DNA of 31,315 bases, from assembly GCF_003458715.1 (NCBI RefSeq), contig NZ_QRVI01000026.1:1-31315 (forward strand), written 5' to 3'. Below are positions 1 to 7,723 of the stretch, in pieces. This stretch comes from Eubacterium sp. AF22-8LB (GTDB lineage: Bacteria; Bacillota_I; Bacilli_A; Erysipelotrichales; Erysipelotrichaceae). A program made the position numbers and the translations under genes. Every line of letters starts with the position of its first letter. Positions within the stretch are counted from its first letter, which is position 1. A model generated the notes under the pieces. It saw only the letters and a program-made list of their open reading frames with translations. It searched no databases and was not told the origin of the DNA.

Positions 1-10
1 TATATACAAT

Positions 11-47
11 AAAAAACCTATGTCCTTACGAAAAGGTATAGGCTTTT
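11..47. terminator. Probable bidirectional terminator
   Basis: The arms CCTAT..CC (17-25) and GG.ATAGG (35-42) form an imperfect hairpin. Read on the minus strand it is followed by a run of six T, and on the plus strand by CTTTT. It probably ends transcription of the minus-strand Sel1-repeat gene just to its right. Confidence 0.5.
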
Positions 48-60
48 GTCAACAATCTGG

Positions 61-78
61 GACACTCGCTTGAGTGTC
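61..78. terminator. Perfect 7-bp hairpin after the Sel1 gene
   Basis: GACACTC (61-67), loop GCTT, GAGTGTC (72-78), immediately beyond the stop codon of the minus-strand gene. On the plus strand it is followed by a T-rich stretch. It could serve a plus-strand gene left of the window or stabilise the 3' end of the minus-strand mRNA. Confidence 0.4.
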
Positions 79-84
79 TTTGTG

Positions 85-972
85 TTAATCTAACATTTCT
101 AAATAGTTCACATTTACATATTGACTTGATAAATGTTCATCATCGATTTTAGCCTTTAAGAAGAATTGGTCTACATCCTCATAGTTTTTATCGTCCATAG
201 AAATATAGAAGTATTCATCCTCATATTTGGCTTCAACAATATGCTCTTGATTATGTATTTCAATTAATATTTTACAAGGAAATTGAAGAGCATAGTATAG
301 ATCAAAAAGGTCCATATAATCCGGATCAAATTGAATAAGGGAATAAAGATCCTTCACAATGTTTTTCATGATAGTAAGATCTCCAAAAAAGTCTGAATAG
401 ATCAATCTTTGAGATTGGAATTCTTTGGCAATCAATAATAATTGTATAGCCTGATCTTCATTGCCTTCTTCAACATAGATTTTGGCTAGACGAGAATAGA
501 TTTCGGGAACCGGATCAAATGTGTTGGTCGCACCTTGAATCAATGGATACAAGCCTTTAATAATTTGGACATACTTTGTATAATCCTTAGGTACATAATA
601 TCCATTCTTATACATATCTGCCAGTTTATAAGCTGCAATAACATCACCTAGATCACTTGCCAGCTTATAATAATGGAATGCTTTTTCATAATCAGGTTGC
701 CCAACTCTTCCATAATAGTAGATATAGCCTAGACATTCATAGGCATCCACATTGCCTTGTTTGGCAGCCATTAAATAATATTCTTCCGCAAGATCAAACT
801 GTTTCTGTTCATAGTACCAGCCGCCAAGCTCGACCATATATTCTGTTTCGTTTGTTTCTTTTATTAAAAATTCTAGTGCATCCATAAACGCAATATCATC
901 CTCATATTTAGGATGAACAAGATCATAATAATCGTCTAGAATTTGTTTTGCGCTTTCAATAGTTAACGCCAT
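85..972 (-). CDS. Sel1-repeat / TPR-like protein
   Basis: A 295-residue, probably cytoplasmic protein built of helical repeats. The first half holds clear Sel1-like units, for example around the motifs AEEYYLMAAKQGNVDAYECL and KAFHYYKLASDLGDVIAAYK. Such solenoids usually mediate protein-protein contacts; the partner here cannot be deduced. The second half is less repetitive and acidic. I place the start at 972 rather than further upstream because GAGGTG lies five bases before that ATG. The gene diverges from the 505-aa orphan at 1090, and a convincing promoter sits between them. No enzyme motif, signal peptide or membrane segment is visible. The repeat-fold call is solid; the function is unknown. 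Confidence 0.8.
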   Translation of the reverse strand: MALTIESAKQILDDYYDLVHPKYEDDIAFMDALEFLIKETNETEYMVELGGWYYEQKQFDLAEEYYLMAAKQGNVDAYECLGYIYYYGRVGQPDYEKAFHYYKLASDLGDVIAAYKLADMYKNGYYVPKDYTKYVQIIKGLYPLIQGATNTFDPVPEIYSRLAKIYVEEGNEDQAIQLLLIAKEFQSQRLIYSDFFGDLTIMKNIVKDLYSLIQFDPDYMDLFDLYYALQFPCKILIEIHNQEHIVEAKYEDEYFYISMDDKNYEDVDQFFLKAKIDDEHLSSQYVNVNYLEMLD

Positions 973-988
973 AATACACCTCAAATAC

Positions 989-1016
989 ATTATAAGAAAA
1001 AAACAATTTCAGGCAA
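989..1016 (-). promoter_or_regulatory. Promoter of the Sel1-repeat gene
   Basis: On the minus strand TTGCCT (1011-1016) and TATAAT (989-994) are separated by 16 bases. The -10 box lies about 17 bases before the start codon, so the leader would be short. Confidence 0.6.
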
Positions 1017-1029
1017 TAAGAAATTTCAT

Positions 1030-1057
1030 TTGTCAAAATCAAAGGAATGCTTATAAT
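1030..1057 (+). promoter_or_regulatory. Promoter of the 505-aa orphan gene
   Basis: TTGTCA (1030-1035), 16-base spacer, TATAAT (1052-1057), followed by AAGGAGG just before the ATG at 1090. The hexamers are close to the sigma-A consensus. Confidence 0.65.
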
Positions 1058-1089
1058 TAATATAAACACATTATCAAGGAGGCGTTTAA

Positions 1090-2607
1090 ATGGTACGTAT
1101 TTTAGAGCATGCGAATCGCTATAGTAAGAAGGATGTATTTGAATATTATAAAAGAACATGTCAAAACGATTATTGGGATTATGATTCGATGACGCGTAAA
1201 GAGATGTTTGAGCGCATGATCGAAACATATACACCTGATTATTTGATTTCTATTTGTACATCATGGGAATTAAAAGCTTTAAGAAGATTATTGCGCAACC
1301 AAGACTTAGAAGATGATCGTTATCGCTTTGAAAGACAGGCGTTAAGTACTAAATTTTTATATTTTGATAAAGAAATACCAGAAGAATTTAAAAAGAATGT
1401 AAAATTAGCTGTTAATAATATAGATTTGGATCAAAAAGCACTTGACGATGAACCGACGATTGTCATACTTGGGATTATCCGTGCTTTTGGCATTATTGAA
1501 CCCTCATTGATTCAAGCTGTATGTGCTGCATGTAATTTTGATTATAAATCTATTGTTGAAAGTGAATTATTTAATTTCTGGGCCTATTTAAAAGAAGATT
1601 ATAGATTGATCGATGATAGCTTTGCGAATGAGTATGTCTATTGGGAATATAAGGATATGTTATTTGATATTCGTGAATCACGTATTCAACACGAAAGATT
1701 CGGTCCAAAATTTTTAGATCAAGATAGCTATATTTCTATTTTCTATCATGGTTATGATGCGACAAATCCAGATATTAAGAAATTCTTTACAGCTGTAAAG
1801 AAAGAAGTGTCTGACATTACAAGGTTTAAAGAAGACTTATTCAACAATTTACTTCGTGGTACTGTGAATGAAGAAAAAATTGATTTAATTCCATTATTTA
1901 ATGGGTTCTCAGATTCTTTGACAAAGCGCTACCGCAAAGCTGTCGTACAAATCGCATTGCCAAATTACTATGGACTTAGTATGAAAGGCTACAAAGAAGC
2001 ACATGAGCATGTGTGTTTTAATGATAAGCTTCGTTCTTTAAATGAGAAACAAACTTACGCTTATTTAGATCAAAAGGATACACGCCTATTCTATAAACTA
2101 TATTTTAGTATCTTGGATTATGTGAATACCTTGGAAAAAATTATCCCAAATAAGAAAATTGATCCAAATAATTATATTGAACCCGATGAATTGGTCAATC
2201 TGATTGAAGTGTTCTGGAATGAAAAAGATCGTTTTATTGATGAGTATATCCAAAAGAATCCTTTGAATTTAACACATCGTAATTTAAATGTTATAAAAGA
2301 TTTTAAATATGGCATGCGCAAAAACTTCTTGTTGGCTGTCTATGAAAAGAACTATACTGTTTTAAATGATGAAGGCATCAACTACATGGTTAAAGGTTTA
2401 AATGAAAATTTAGATCAGTTTATTCCAGCCGAAAAAACACCAATGTTGATACAAACAGCTATTATGCCATTTAATGGAATGATCATCTATGATGGCTTTA
2501 TTTCAATGGCCAATATGCAATTAAGTCAAGAACTAGTTTCAAAGGCATTTGAAGATTATAGTTATGGACAAAAAATCTATTCTTTATTGCCTAAAAAGAT
2601 GAACTAG
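1090..2607 (+). CDS. Uncharacterised 505-aa protein
   Basis: I do not recognise a family. The start is well supported: AAGGAGG lies seven bases before the ATG and a good promoter lies upstream. The product is soluble, charged and rich in aromatic residues (Tyr, Phe), with no signal peptide or membrane segment, and looks mostly alpha-helical. An N-terminal block (roughly residues 30-70, MTRKEMFERM through SWELKALRRLL) resembles a small helical fold, and the C-terminal third (from about residue 385) contains an NLTHRNLNVIKDFKYG segment. No catalytic signature is visible. It is transcribed alone, diverging from the Sel1 protein, and ends before a strong terminator. It may be a lineage-specific protein; the function is unknown. 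Confidence 0.75.
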   Translation: MVRILEHANRYSKKDVFEYYKRTCQNDYWDYDSMTRKEMFERMIETYTPDYLISICTSWELKALRRLLRNQDLEDDRYRFERQALSTKFLYFDKEIPEEFKKNVKLAVNNIDLDQKALDDEPTIVILGIIRAFGIIEPSLIQAVCAACNFDYKSIVESELFNFWAYLKEDYRLIDDSFANEYVYWEYKDMLFDIRESRIQHERFGPKFLDQDSYISIFYHGYDATNPDIKKFFTAVKKEVSDITRFKEDLFNNLLRGTVNEEKIDLIPLFNGFSDSLTKRYRKAVVQIALPNYYGLSMKGYKEAHEHVCFNDKLRSLNEKQTYAYLDQKDTRLFYKLYFSILDYVNTLEKIIPNKKIDPNNYIEPDELVNLIEVFWNEKDRFIDEYIQKNPLNLTHRNLNVIKDFKYGMRKNFLLAVYEKNYTVLNDEGINYMVKGLNENLDQFIPAEKTPMLIQTAIMPFNGMIIYDGFISMANMQLSQELVSKAFEDYSYGQKIYSLLPKKMN

Positions 2608-2735
2608 AAATATATACAAATATTTCTTTGTATAATGAACAATTAGATTCAAAGACAATGGAATTGTTTAAATGCCAATGCCATATTTAATAGGCATTAG
2701 GCTACAGGATTATCCAGCAAAATTAGCTTAGAAAT
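2608..2735. other. Intergenic stretch with two hairpins
   Basis: No plausible gene. It holds a perfect 8-bp inverted repeat, TATACAAA/TTTGTATA (2613-2634), whose right arm runs into TATAAT (2631-2636), and a second inverted repeat AATGCC...GGCATT near 2676-2697. It ends at the terminator at 2736-2770. It could be a 3' untranslated region or a small RNA, with no clear -35 box to support the latter. Confidence 0.3.
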
Positions 2736-2777
2736 AAAAGTAGAAATCTCTAAATTTGATTTTTACTTTTTTTATTT
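2736..2777. terminator. Strong bidirectional terminator
   Basis: The 13-bp stem AAAAGTAGAAATC (2736-2748) with GATTTTTACTTTT (2758-2770) contains one wobble pair and has a 9-base loop. T-rich tracts flank it on both strands, so it can end transcription from both convergent sides. Confidence 0.8.
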
Positions 2778-2787
2778 GGATTTTAAA

Positions 2788-2808
2788 AGATAGGGAAGAT
2801 CCCTATCT
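2788..2808 (-). terminator. Terminator of the amidohydrolase operon
   Basis: A perfect 9-bp stem AGATAGGGA/TCCCTATCT with a 3-base loop overlaps the TAG stop codon of the minus-strand amidohydrolase and is followed on that strand by TTTT. Confidence 0.7.
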
Positions 2809-3975
2809 AGTGTTGTCGACCACAATCCTTCCAGATTGAATGACTCTGTTGATTTTTCTAACATTTGAAATGTCATCTAAAGGATTTTCATTTAAACAAA
2901 CAAAATCTGCCTGCTTACCAACTTCAATAGAACCATAATCCTTTTCAACACTCAAACATTTTGCGGAGTTGATAGTCGCAATCTTTATAATATCCATATT
3001 AGAAATGTTAAGTTGAGCCATTAACTCCATTTCATAAGCTGTATTCGAATGATAATTAAATGGTGTTCCAGCATCTGTACCTAAGGCAATCTGAATGCCT
3101 TTCGCATAAGCCTTTTTCACACTTTCAACATGCGCCTTTGTCACCTTTAAAGTCTTATCTACTGCATACTTGGCTACACCATTTTCTACACCCTTATCTA
3201 AAATACATTGTGGAGCACATAGGGTAGGGACTAAGAATGTGTTTTGTTTTTGCATAAGCTCTAAACATTCATCGTCTAGAAAGCAACCGTGTTCGATCGA
3301 ATCAATACCTGCATACAATGCATTTTTAATTCCTTGTAAACCTTGCGCATGTGAGGCTGTTTTACGATTTGCCTTATGCGCTTCTTCGACAATGACCTTC
3401 ATTTCTTCTACGCTCAATTGAGCATTTCCAGGCTCAACACCCTTTGTCATGACACCACCAGTTGCCATAACCTTAATTAAATCAACTCCCGCCTTTAATT
3501 GTTGGCGAGCAGCTTTGCGACAGGCATCCTTACCATCTGCTTCGATTCCTTCTTGCCAGCCATGACCACCTGTCATACAAATGACTTTGCCTGCACAATA
3601 CATATGAGGTCCTGCAATCACTTTATTTTCAATGGCTTCTTTGATTTGTAGATCATAATTATTTTCTGTACCTACAACACGAATAAAGGTAACACCCGAT
3701 TCAAGATATTGTTCGCAATGTTTCTTGGCATAGAAAGCTTTTTCAATCAAAGTAAATTCTTTCTTCGAATCAAAGCCAACAGGATAAAAAATATGAACGT
3801 GACAATTAAAGAAACCAGGTGTTAAAGTGTTAACTTCAATTGCTTCTTCATTTATTTCATGATAATCCTCGATATTTGTGATGACACTATCTTCAATCGT
3901 TACAAGCTTCTCATATTTAGGGTGTTCACTTACACCATCAATCAATGTATGTGCATATATATAAAGCTTAGACAT
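2803..3975 (-). CDS. Metal-dependent amidohydrolase, copy 2
   Basis: A 390-residue member of the amidohydrolase superfamily, in the imidazolonepropionase-like / Xaa-Pro dipeptidase-like group (COG1228 type). The metal-site set is complete: HVH at residues 59-61, a probable carboxylated Lys in DLIKVMATGG (about 168), His in ASHAQG (about 209), His in SIEHG (about 229) and Asp in ALGTDAGTPF (about 301). A conserved MTGGHGW motif lies near 134-140. Relatives hydrolyse cyclic amides or dipeptides; the substrate here cannot be told. It starts nine bases after the stop of its upstream paralogue, which is about two thirds identical and aligns without gaps, so this is a tandem duplication in one operon. 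No signal peptide is seen, so it is cytoplasmic. Confidence 0.88.
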   Translation of the reverse strand: MSKLYIYAHTLIDGVSEHPKYEKLVTIEDSVITNIEDYHEINEEAIEVNTLTPGFFNCHVHIFYPVGFDSKKEFTLIEKAFYAKKHCEQYLESGVTFIRVVGTENNYDLQIKEAIENKVIAGPHMYCAGKVICMTGGHGWQEGIEADGKDACRKAARQQLKAGVDLIKVMATGGVMTKGVEPGNAQLSVEEMKVIVEEAHKANRKTASHAQGLQGIKNALYAGIDSIEHGCFLDDECLELMQKQNTFLVPTLCAPQCILDKGVENGVAKYAVDKTLKVTKAHVESVKKAYAKGIQIALGTDAGTPFNYHSNTAYEMELMAQLNISNMDIIKIATINSAKCLSVEKDYGSIEVGKQADFVCLNENPLDDISNVRKINRVIQSGRIVVDNTR

Positions 3976-3984
3976 AGTCTCATC

Positions 3985-5148
3985 CTATTCTACGACGATT
4001 GTTCCATCTTTAATAACTTTATCGATTTTACGAACATTTGAAATGGCATCCAATGGATTTTCTTTTAAACAAACCAAATCTGCATGTTTACCAACTTCTA
4101 AAGTACCATAATCATCTAAAACGCCTAAACAATCGGCTGAATTGTATGTGGCTATCTTTAAGATGTCCATACGATCTACACCATATTTTTCCATTAATTC
4201 AAATTCATATGCTGTATTGTTGTGGTAGTTAAATGGTGTACCACCATCTGTACCTAAGGCAATCTTTACACCTTGGGCATATGCCTTTTTAAAGCTTTCT
4301 ACATGCGCATCCTTAACGTAAATTGCCTTTTTAACCATGTAGTCCGCAATACCGGCTTCTACACCATTTTCAACAATACATTGAGGAGCAACTAACGTTG
4401 GTACTAAATAGGTACCATGCTCTTTCATATAATCAATACATTCTTGATCTAAGAAGATACCGTGTTCAATAGAGTCAATGCCAGCATATAAGGCATTTTT
4501 GATACCTTGTGTGCCTTGAGCGTGTGTTGCCGTTTTTCTTCCAGCCTTATGGGCTTCTTCAATAATAACGGCCATTTCTTCTTTGGTAAGCTGTGCACTA
4601 CCCGGTTCTACACCTTTAGTCATTACACCACCCGTAGCCATGATTTTTACAAGGTCTACACCTTTCTTTAATAATGTACGAGCAGCTTTTCTACATTCAT
4701 CTTGTCCATCGGCTTCAATACCACCTTGCCAGCCATGGCCACCTGTCATACAGATGCATCGTCCAGCACATAACATATGTGGGCCTTTGACAATTCCAGC
4801 ATCCACACAATCACGAATATCCATATCATAATCGTTTTCTGTACCTAAAACACGAATGATGGTAACACCACTATTGATATAATCTTCAAGGTGTTTTTGG
4901 GTGTAGAATGTTTTTTCGATGAATGTGAATTCTTTATCTGTTCCAAAACCAACAGGTTCCATAATGTGAACGTGACAGTTAAAGAATCCTGGTGTAACTA
5001 CATTAGCTTCTACAACTGGTTCATTTGTTTCATGATAATCTTCAATGGCGATGATTTTTCCATCCTCACATGTGATCAACTGATCTGTTTTAGGTGTATC
5101 ACTCACACCATCAATCAATGTTTTTGCGTGTACAAATAATTTACTCAT
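3985..5148 (-). CDS. Metal-dependent amidohydrolase, copy 1
   Basis: A 387-residue paralogue of the downstream gene and first in the operon. It carries the same metal ligands: H59 and H61 in NCHVHI, K168 in DLVKIMATGG, H209 in THAQG, H229 in SIEHG and D301 in LGTDGGTPF. I start it at 5148, where AAAGGAG stands eight bases upstream of ATG; an in-frame TTG further upstream overlaps that ribosome binding site and is unlikely. Likely role is hydrolysis of an amide or peptide-like compound in the cytoplasm, possibly Xaa-Pro-type dipeptides, but specificity is inference. Differences between the copies cluster in the loops after the HxH and between residues 230 and 290, which could mean distinct substrates. 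Confidence 0.88.
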   Translation of the reverse strand: MSKLFVHAKTLIDGVSDTPKTDQLITCEDGKIIAIEDYHETNEPVVEANVVTPGFFNCHVHIMEPVGFGTDKEFTFIEKTFYTQKHLEDYINSGVTIIRVLGTENDYDMDIRDCVDAGIVKGPHMLCAGRCICMTGGHGWQGGIEADGQDECRKAARTLLKKGVDLVKIMATGGVMTKGVEPGSAQLTKEEMAVIIEEAHKAGRKTATHAQGTQGIKNALYAGIDSIEHGIFLDQECIDYMKEHGTYLVPTLVAPQCIVENGVEAGIADYMVKKAIYVKDAHVESFKKAYAQGVKIALGTDGGTPFNYHNNTAYEFELMEKYGVDRMDILKIATYNSADCLGVLDDYGTLEVGKHADLVCLKENPLDAISNVRKIDKVIKDGTIVVE

Positions 5149-5179
5149 AAACTTTACTCCTTTACTCAAACTTATCTAG

Positions 5180-5208
5180 ATTATGTACCAGGATGAAAGA
5201 ATATGCAA
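5180..5208 (-). promoter_or_regulatory. Promoter of the amidohydrolase operon
   Basis: On the minus strand TTGCAT (5203-5208), a 17-base spacer and CATAAT (5180-5185), about 30 bases before the start codon at 5148. Confidence 0.6.
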
Positions 5209-5226
5209 GTGGTTACTGAAAAGAAA

Positions 5227-5256
5227 TGAAAAAAAGAGAATCACTTGGATTCTCTT
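5227..5256 (-). terminator. Terminator of glnN
   Basis: Perfect 9-bp stem AAGAGAATC/GATTCTCTT (5234-5256) with loop of five bases. On the minus strand it directly follows the glnN stop codon and is trailed by seven T. Confidence 0.85.
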
Positions 5257-7342
5257 AAAGCATAGATCTAAATAAAATGTCATTGTAGTCTGGTAAAGGC
5301 CAGTCTTCTTTAGAAACATTGGTTTCAATTGTATCTGTCAACTTACGAATTGTTTCCATTAATGGAAGTAATTCATCTGCCGCATAACGAGCCGCTTGTT
5401 TTTCTGTTGTAGTTTCTTTATTGATCAAAGTTTCTAGTGTATCCAAGTGATTTGTTACTAATTCTAATGGTGTGTTGATGTTTTTCAAAATCTTCACTTC
5501 CATTGGAGCTTCAATACCACATGATTTCTTTGTTTGAATGATTTGAGCTAATTTAGCTTCATAACTAAAGATAGCAGGTAAGATTTGTTTTCTTAACATA
5601 TAAGCCATTGTCTTTGCTTCAATTTGAACAACTTGATAGTAGTTTGTTAAAAGGATACTTTCACGAGCATGCAATTCACTTGCTGAATATACGCTGTGTT
5701 TTTCAAATAATTGAAGATTCTTTGGATCTGTATAGTGAGGAAGAGCGTCGGCTGTGGTTCTTAATTCTAATAAGCCACGTTTTTCTGCTTCTTTTTTCCA
5801 TTCATCCGAATATCCATTTCCAGAGAAGATGATACGCTTGTGATTCTTTAAAGTCTTTTGAATCAACGCAATCAAGGCTTTTGTCATATCCTCTTGTTTT
5901 ACACACTCTAATTCATCCGCAAATTGTGTTAATTCTTCTGCAACGATTGTATTTAAGATTGTGTTTGGACAAGAAATGTTAAGGTTAGATCCAAGCATTC
6001 TGAATTCGAATTTATTACCTGTAAATGCGAATGGAGAAGTACGGTTACGATCTGTTGAATCTTTGGCAATTGGAGGAAGGGTACTAACACCTAATTCCAA
6101 TTTACGATCGATTGTATCTACGTATTCATTTCCAGCTTCGATTGCTTCTAAGATGGCAGTTAATTCTTCTCCTAAATAAATAGAGATGATAGCTGGAGGA
6201 GCTTCATCGGCACCTAAACGATGGTCGTTACCTGCGCTCGCAACAGAGATTCTTAATAAATCCTGGTATTCGTCAACACCTTTGATGATGGCAGCTAGTA
6301 CTGTTAAGAAACGAATATTGTCTTTTGGAGAATCACCAGGTTCTAAGATGTTTTCACCATCTTCAGTTGAGAAAGACCAGTTGTTGTGTTTGCCACTACC
6401 ATTAACACCCTCAAATGGTTTTTCATGAAGTAAACATACCAATCCATGGTGAGAAGCTACTTTTTGTAGAACTTCCATAGTCAATTGGTTTTGGTCATTC
6501 GCAATATTTGTTGTCGTAAATACAGGAGCCAATTCAAACTGGCAAGGTGCCACTTCTTTATGTTCTGTCTTGGCATACACACCTAATTTCCATAGCTCTT
6601 CATCTACTTCTTCCATATAGGCTTTTACGCGTTCTGACAAGCTACCAAAGTAGTGATCATCTAATTCCTGACCTTTTACTGGTGCAGCACCAAATAAGGT
6701 TCTTCCAGTTACTAATAAGTCCAAACGTTCCTTGAACATTTCTTCATCAATTAGGAAATATTCTTGTTCTGGTCCGACTGTTGTTTTGATTTTATGAATA
6801 TTGTAACCCATAATGTTCAATAAGCGAACAGCCGCTTTATTTAAAGCATCATTACTTCTTAATAATGGCGTTTTCTTATCCAAAGCACTACCATCATAAG
6901 AACAGAATAATGTAGGAATATATAAAGTTTTTTCTTTGACAAAAGCTAGAGAAGTTGGATCCCAGGCTGTATATCCTCTGGCTTCAAAAGTAGCACGTAA
7001 TCCACCACTTGGAAAACTTGAAGCATCGGGTTCACCTTTGATCAATTCTTTCCCTCTAAAATCTGAAATAACAGATGTTGGCCCTGTTGGATTGATAAAC
7101 GCATCATGCTTTTCAGCCGTAATACCTGTCATTGGCTGGAACCAGTGTGTGTAGTGAGTTGCCCCTTTATCCATAGCCCAGTCTTTCATGGCATTTGCGA
7201 CAACATCTGCGATTTCTTTAGGAAGTTCCTTTCCTTTTTCCATCACATCCATCATTTGTTTGTAGACGGCATGAGGCAAGTATCTTTGCATAGCAGATGT
7301 ACTGAATACGTCACATCCAAAATATTCATCGACAATTTTCAT
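5255..7342 (-). CDS. glnN: Glutamine synthetase, type III
   Basis: Makes glutamine from glutamate and ammonia with ATP; cytoplasmic and central to nitrogen assimilation. The 695-residue length matches the long type III class (about 700) rather than the ~450-residue type I. Recognisable blocks are the N-terminal YFGCDVFS region, the glutamate/ATP site HKEVAPCQFELAPVF, the KPFEGVNGSGKHNNWS segment and the type III hallmark FAFTGNKFEFRMLGSN. I start at 7342 because AGGAGG lies 11 bases before that ATG; an earlier in-frame ATG has no such site. The gene stands alone between its own terminator and an AT-rich upstream region carrying a short palindrome. No separate glnR- or glnB-like gene is nearby. 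Confidence 0.95.
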   Translation of the reverse strand: MKIVDEYFGCDVFSTSAMQRYLPHAVYKQMMDVMEKGKELPKEIADVVANAMKDWAMDKGATHYTHWFQPMTGITAEKHDAFINPTGPTSVISDFRGKELIKGEPDASSFPSGGLRATFEARGYTAWDPTSLAFVKEKTLYIPTLFCSYDGSALDKKTPLLRSNDALNKAAVRLLNIMGYNIHKIKTTVGPEQEYFLIDEEMFKERLDLLVTGRTLFGAAPVKGQELDDHYFGSLSERVKAYMEEVDEELWKLGVYAKTEHKEVAPCQFELAPVFTTTNIANDQNQLTMEVLQKVASHHGLVCLLHEKPFEGVNGSGKHNNWSFSTEDGENILEPGDSPKDNIRFLTVLAAIIKGVDEYQDLLRISVASAGNDHRLGADEAPPAIISIYLGEELTAILEAIEAGNEYVDTIDRKLELGVSTLPPIAKDSTDRNRTSPFAFTGNKFEFRMLGSNLNISCPNTILNTIVAEELTQFADELECVKQEDMTKALIALIQKTLKNHKRIIFSGNGYSDEWKKEAEKRGLLELRTTADALPHYTDPKNLQLFEKHSVYSASELHARESILLTNYYQVVQIEAKTMAYMLRKQILPAIFSYEAKLAQIIQTKKSCGIEAPMEVKILKNINTPLELVTNHLDTLETLINKETTTEKQAARYAADELLPLMETIRKLTDTIETNVSKEDWPLPDYNDILFRSML

Positions 7343-7423
7343 TTTTCTAGTATCCTCCTGTCTCGTATATAATATCATTATTTTCACAAATTATTTTATA
7401 AAAGTTAAAATTTTTTTCTTTAT

Positions 7424-7438
7424 ATGAAAATATTTCAT
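7424..7438. promoter_or_regulatory. Palindrome upstream of glnN
   Basis: ATGAAA-ATA-TTTCAT is a perfect inverted repeat about 80 bases before the glnN start, in a region almost free of G and C. It may be an operator; it does not match the TnrA/GlnR consensus TGTNAN7TNACA. Confidence 0.25.
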
Positions 7439-7488
7439 TTTTTTACGTATAAGAGTATGTAGAAAAAAGTACTAGAAAGAAGGTACTC

Positions 7489-7719
7489 ATGAGAAGTGCA
7501 AATGTATTAAATGATTTTGCCCTTAAATATGTATTTGGCAAAGATTGTAAAGAAGCCGCATTAAGAAATGAATGAACAAGAAAAAATGATTTATTACTTT
7601 TTAAATTGCCACTTCGCCTATCTGGTACAATGGAGGTAGATGTAATAACTTCCATATTAAACATGTCCTTGGATGAAATTGAAAAAAATATATATAAAAA
7701 GAAAAGCCACTATTTGTGA
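7489..7719 (+). pseudogene. Remnant of Rpn-family nuclease/transposase-like gene
   Basis: An ATG with AAGG nearby opens 28 codons whose product, around the motif VLNDFALKYVFGKD, resembles the N terminus of Rpn/PD-(D/E)XK 'transposase' proteins. A TGA follows; 48 further codons in the same frame end with EVDVITSILNMSLDEIEKNI, which resembles the C-terminal helix of that family (typically a D-x-I-x-x-x-T-G-L-S-x-E-E-I-E-K pattern). The nuclease core between the two ends is missing, so this looks like an internally deleted, stop-interrupted relic. Its 3' end overlaps the tail of pyrG on the other strand. The family assignment rests on two short matches. Confidence 0.55.
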
Positions 7720-7723
7720 CTTT
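7688..7723 (-). terminator. Terminator of pyrG
   Basis: On the minus strand AAAGTCAC/GTGGCTTT (7703-7723, one T-G wobble) closes a 5-base loop and is followed by a long T-rich tract. The stop codon of pyrG lies inside it. Confidence 0.75.
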
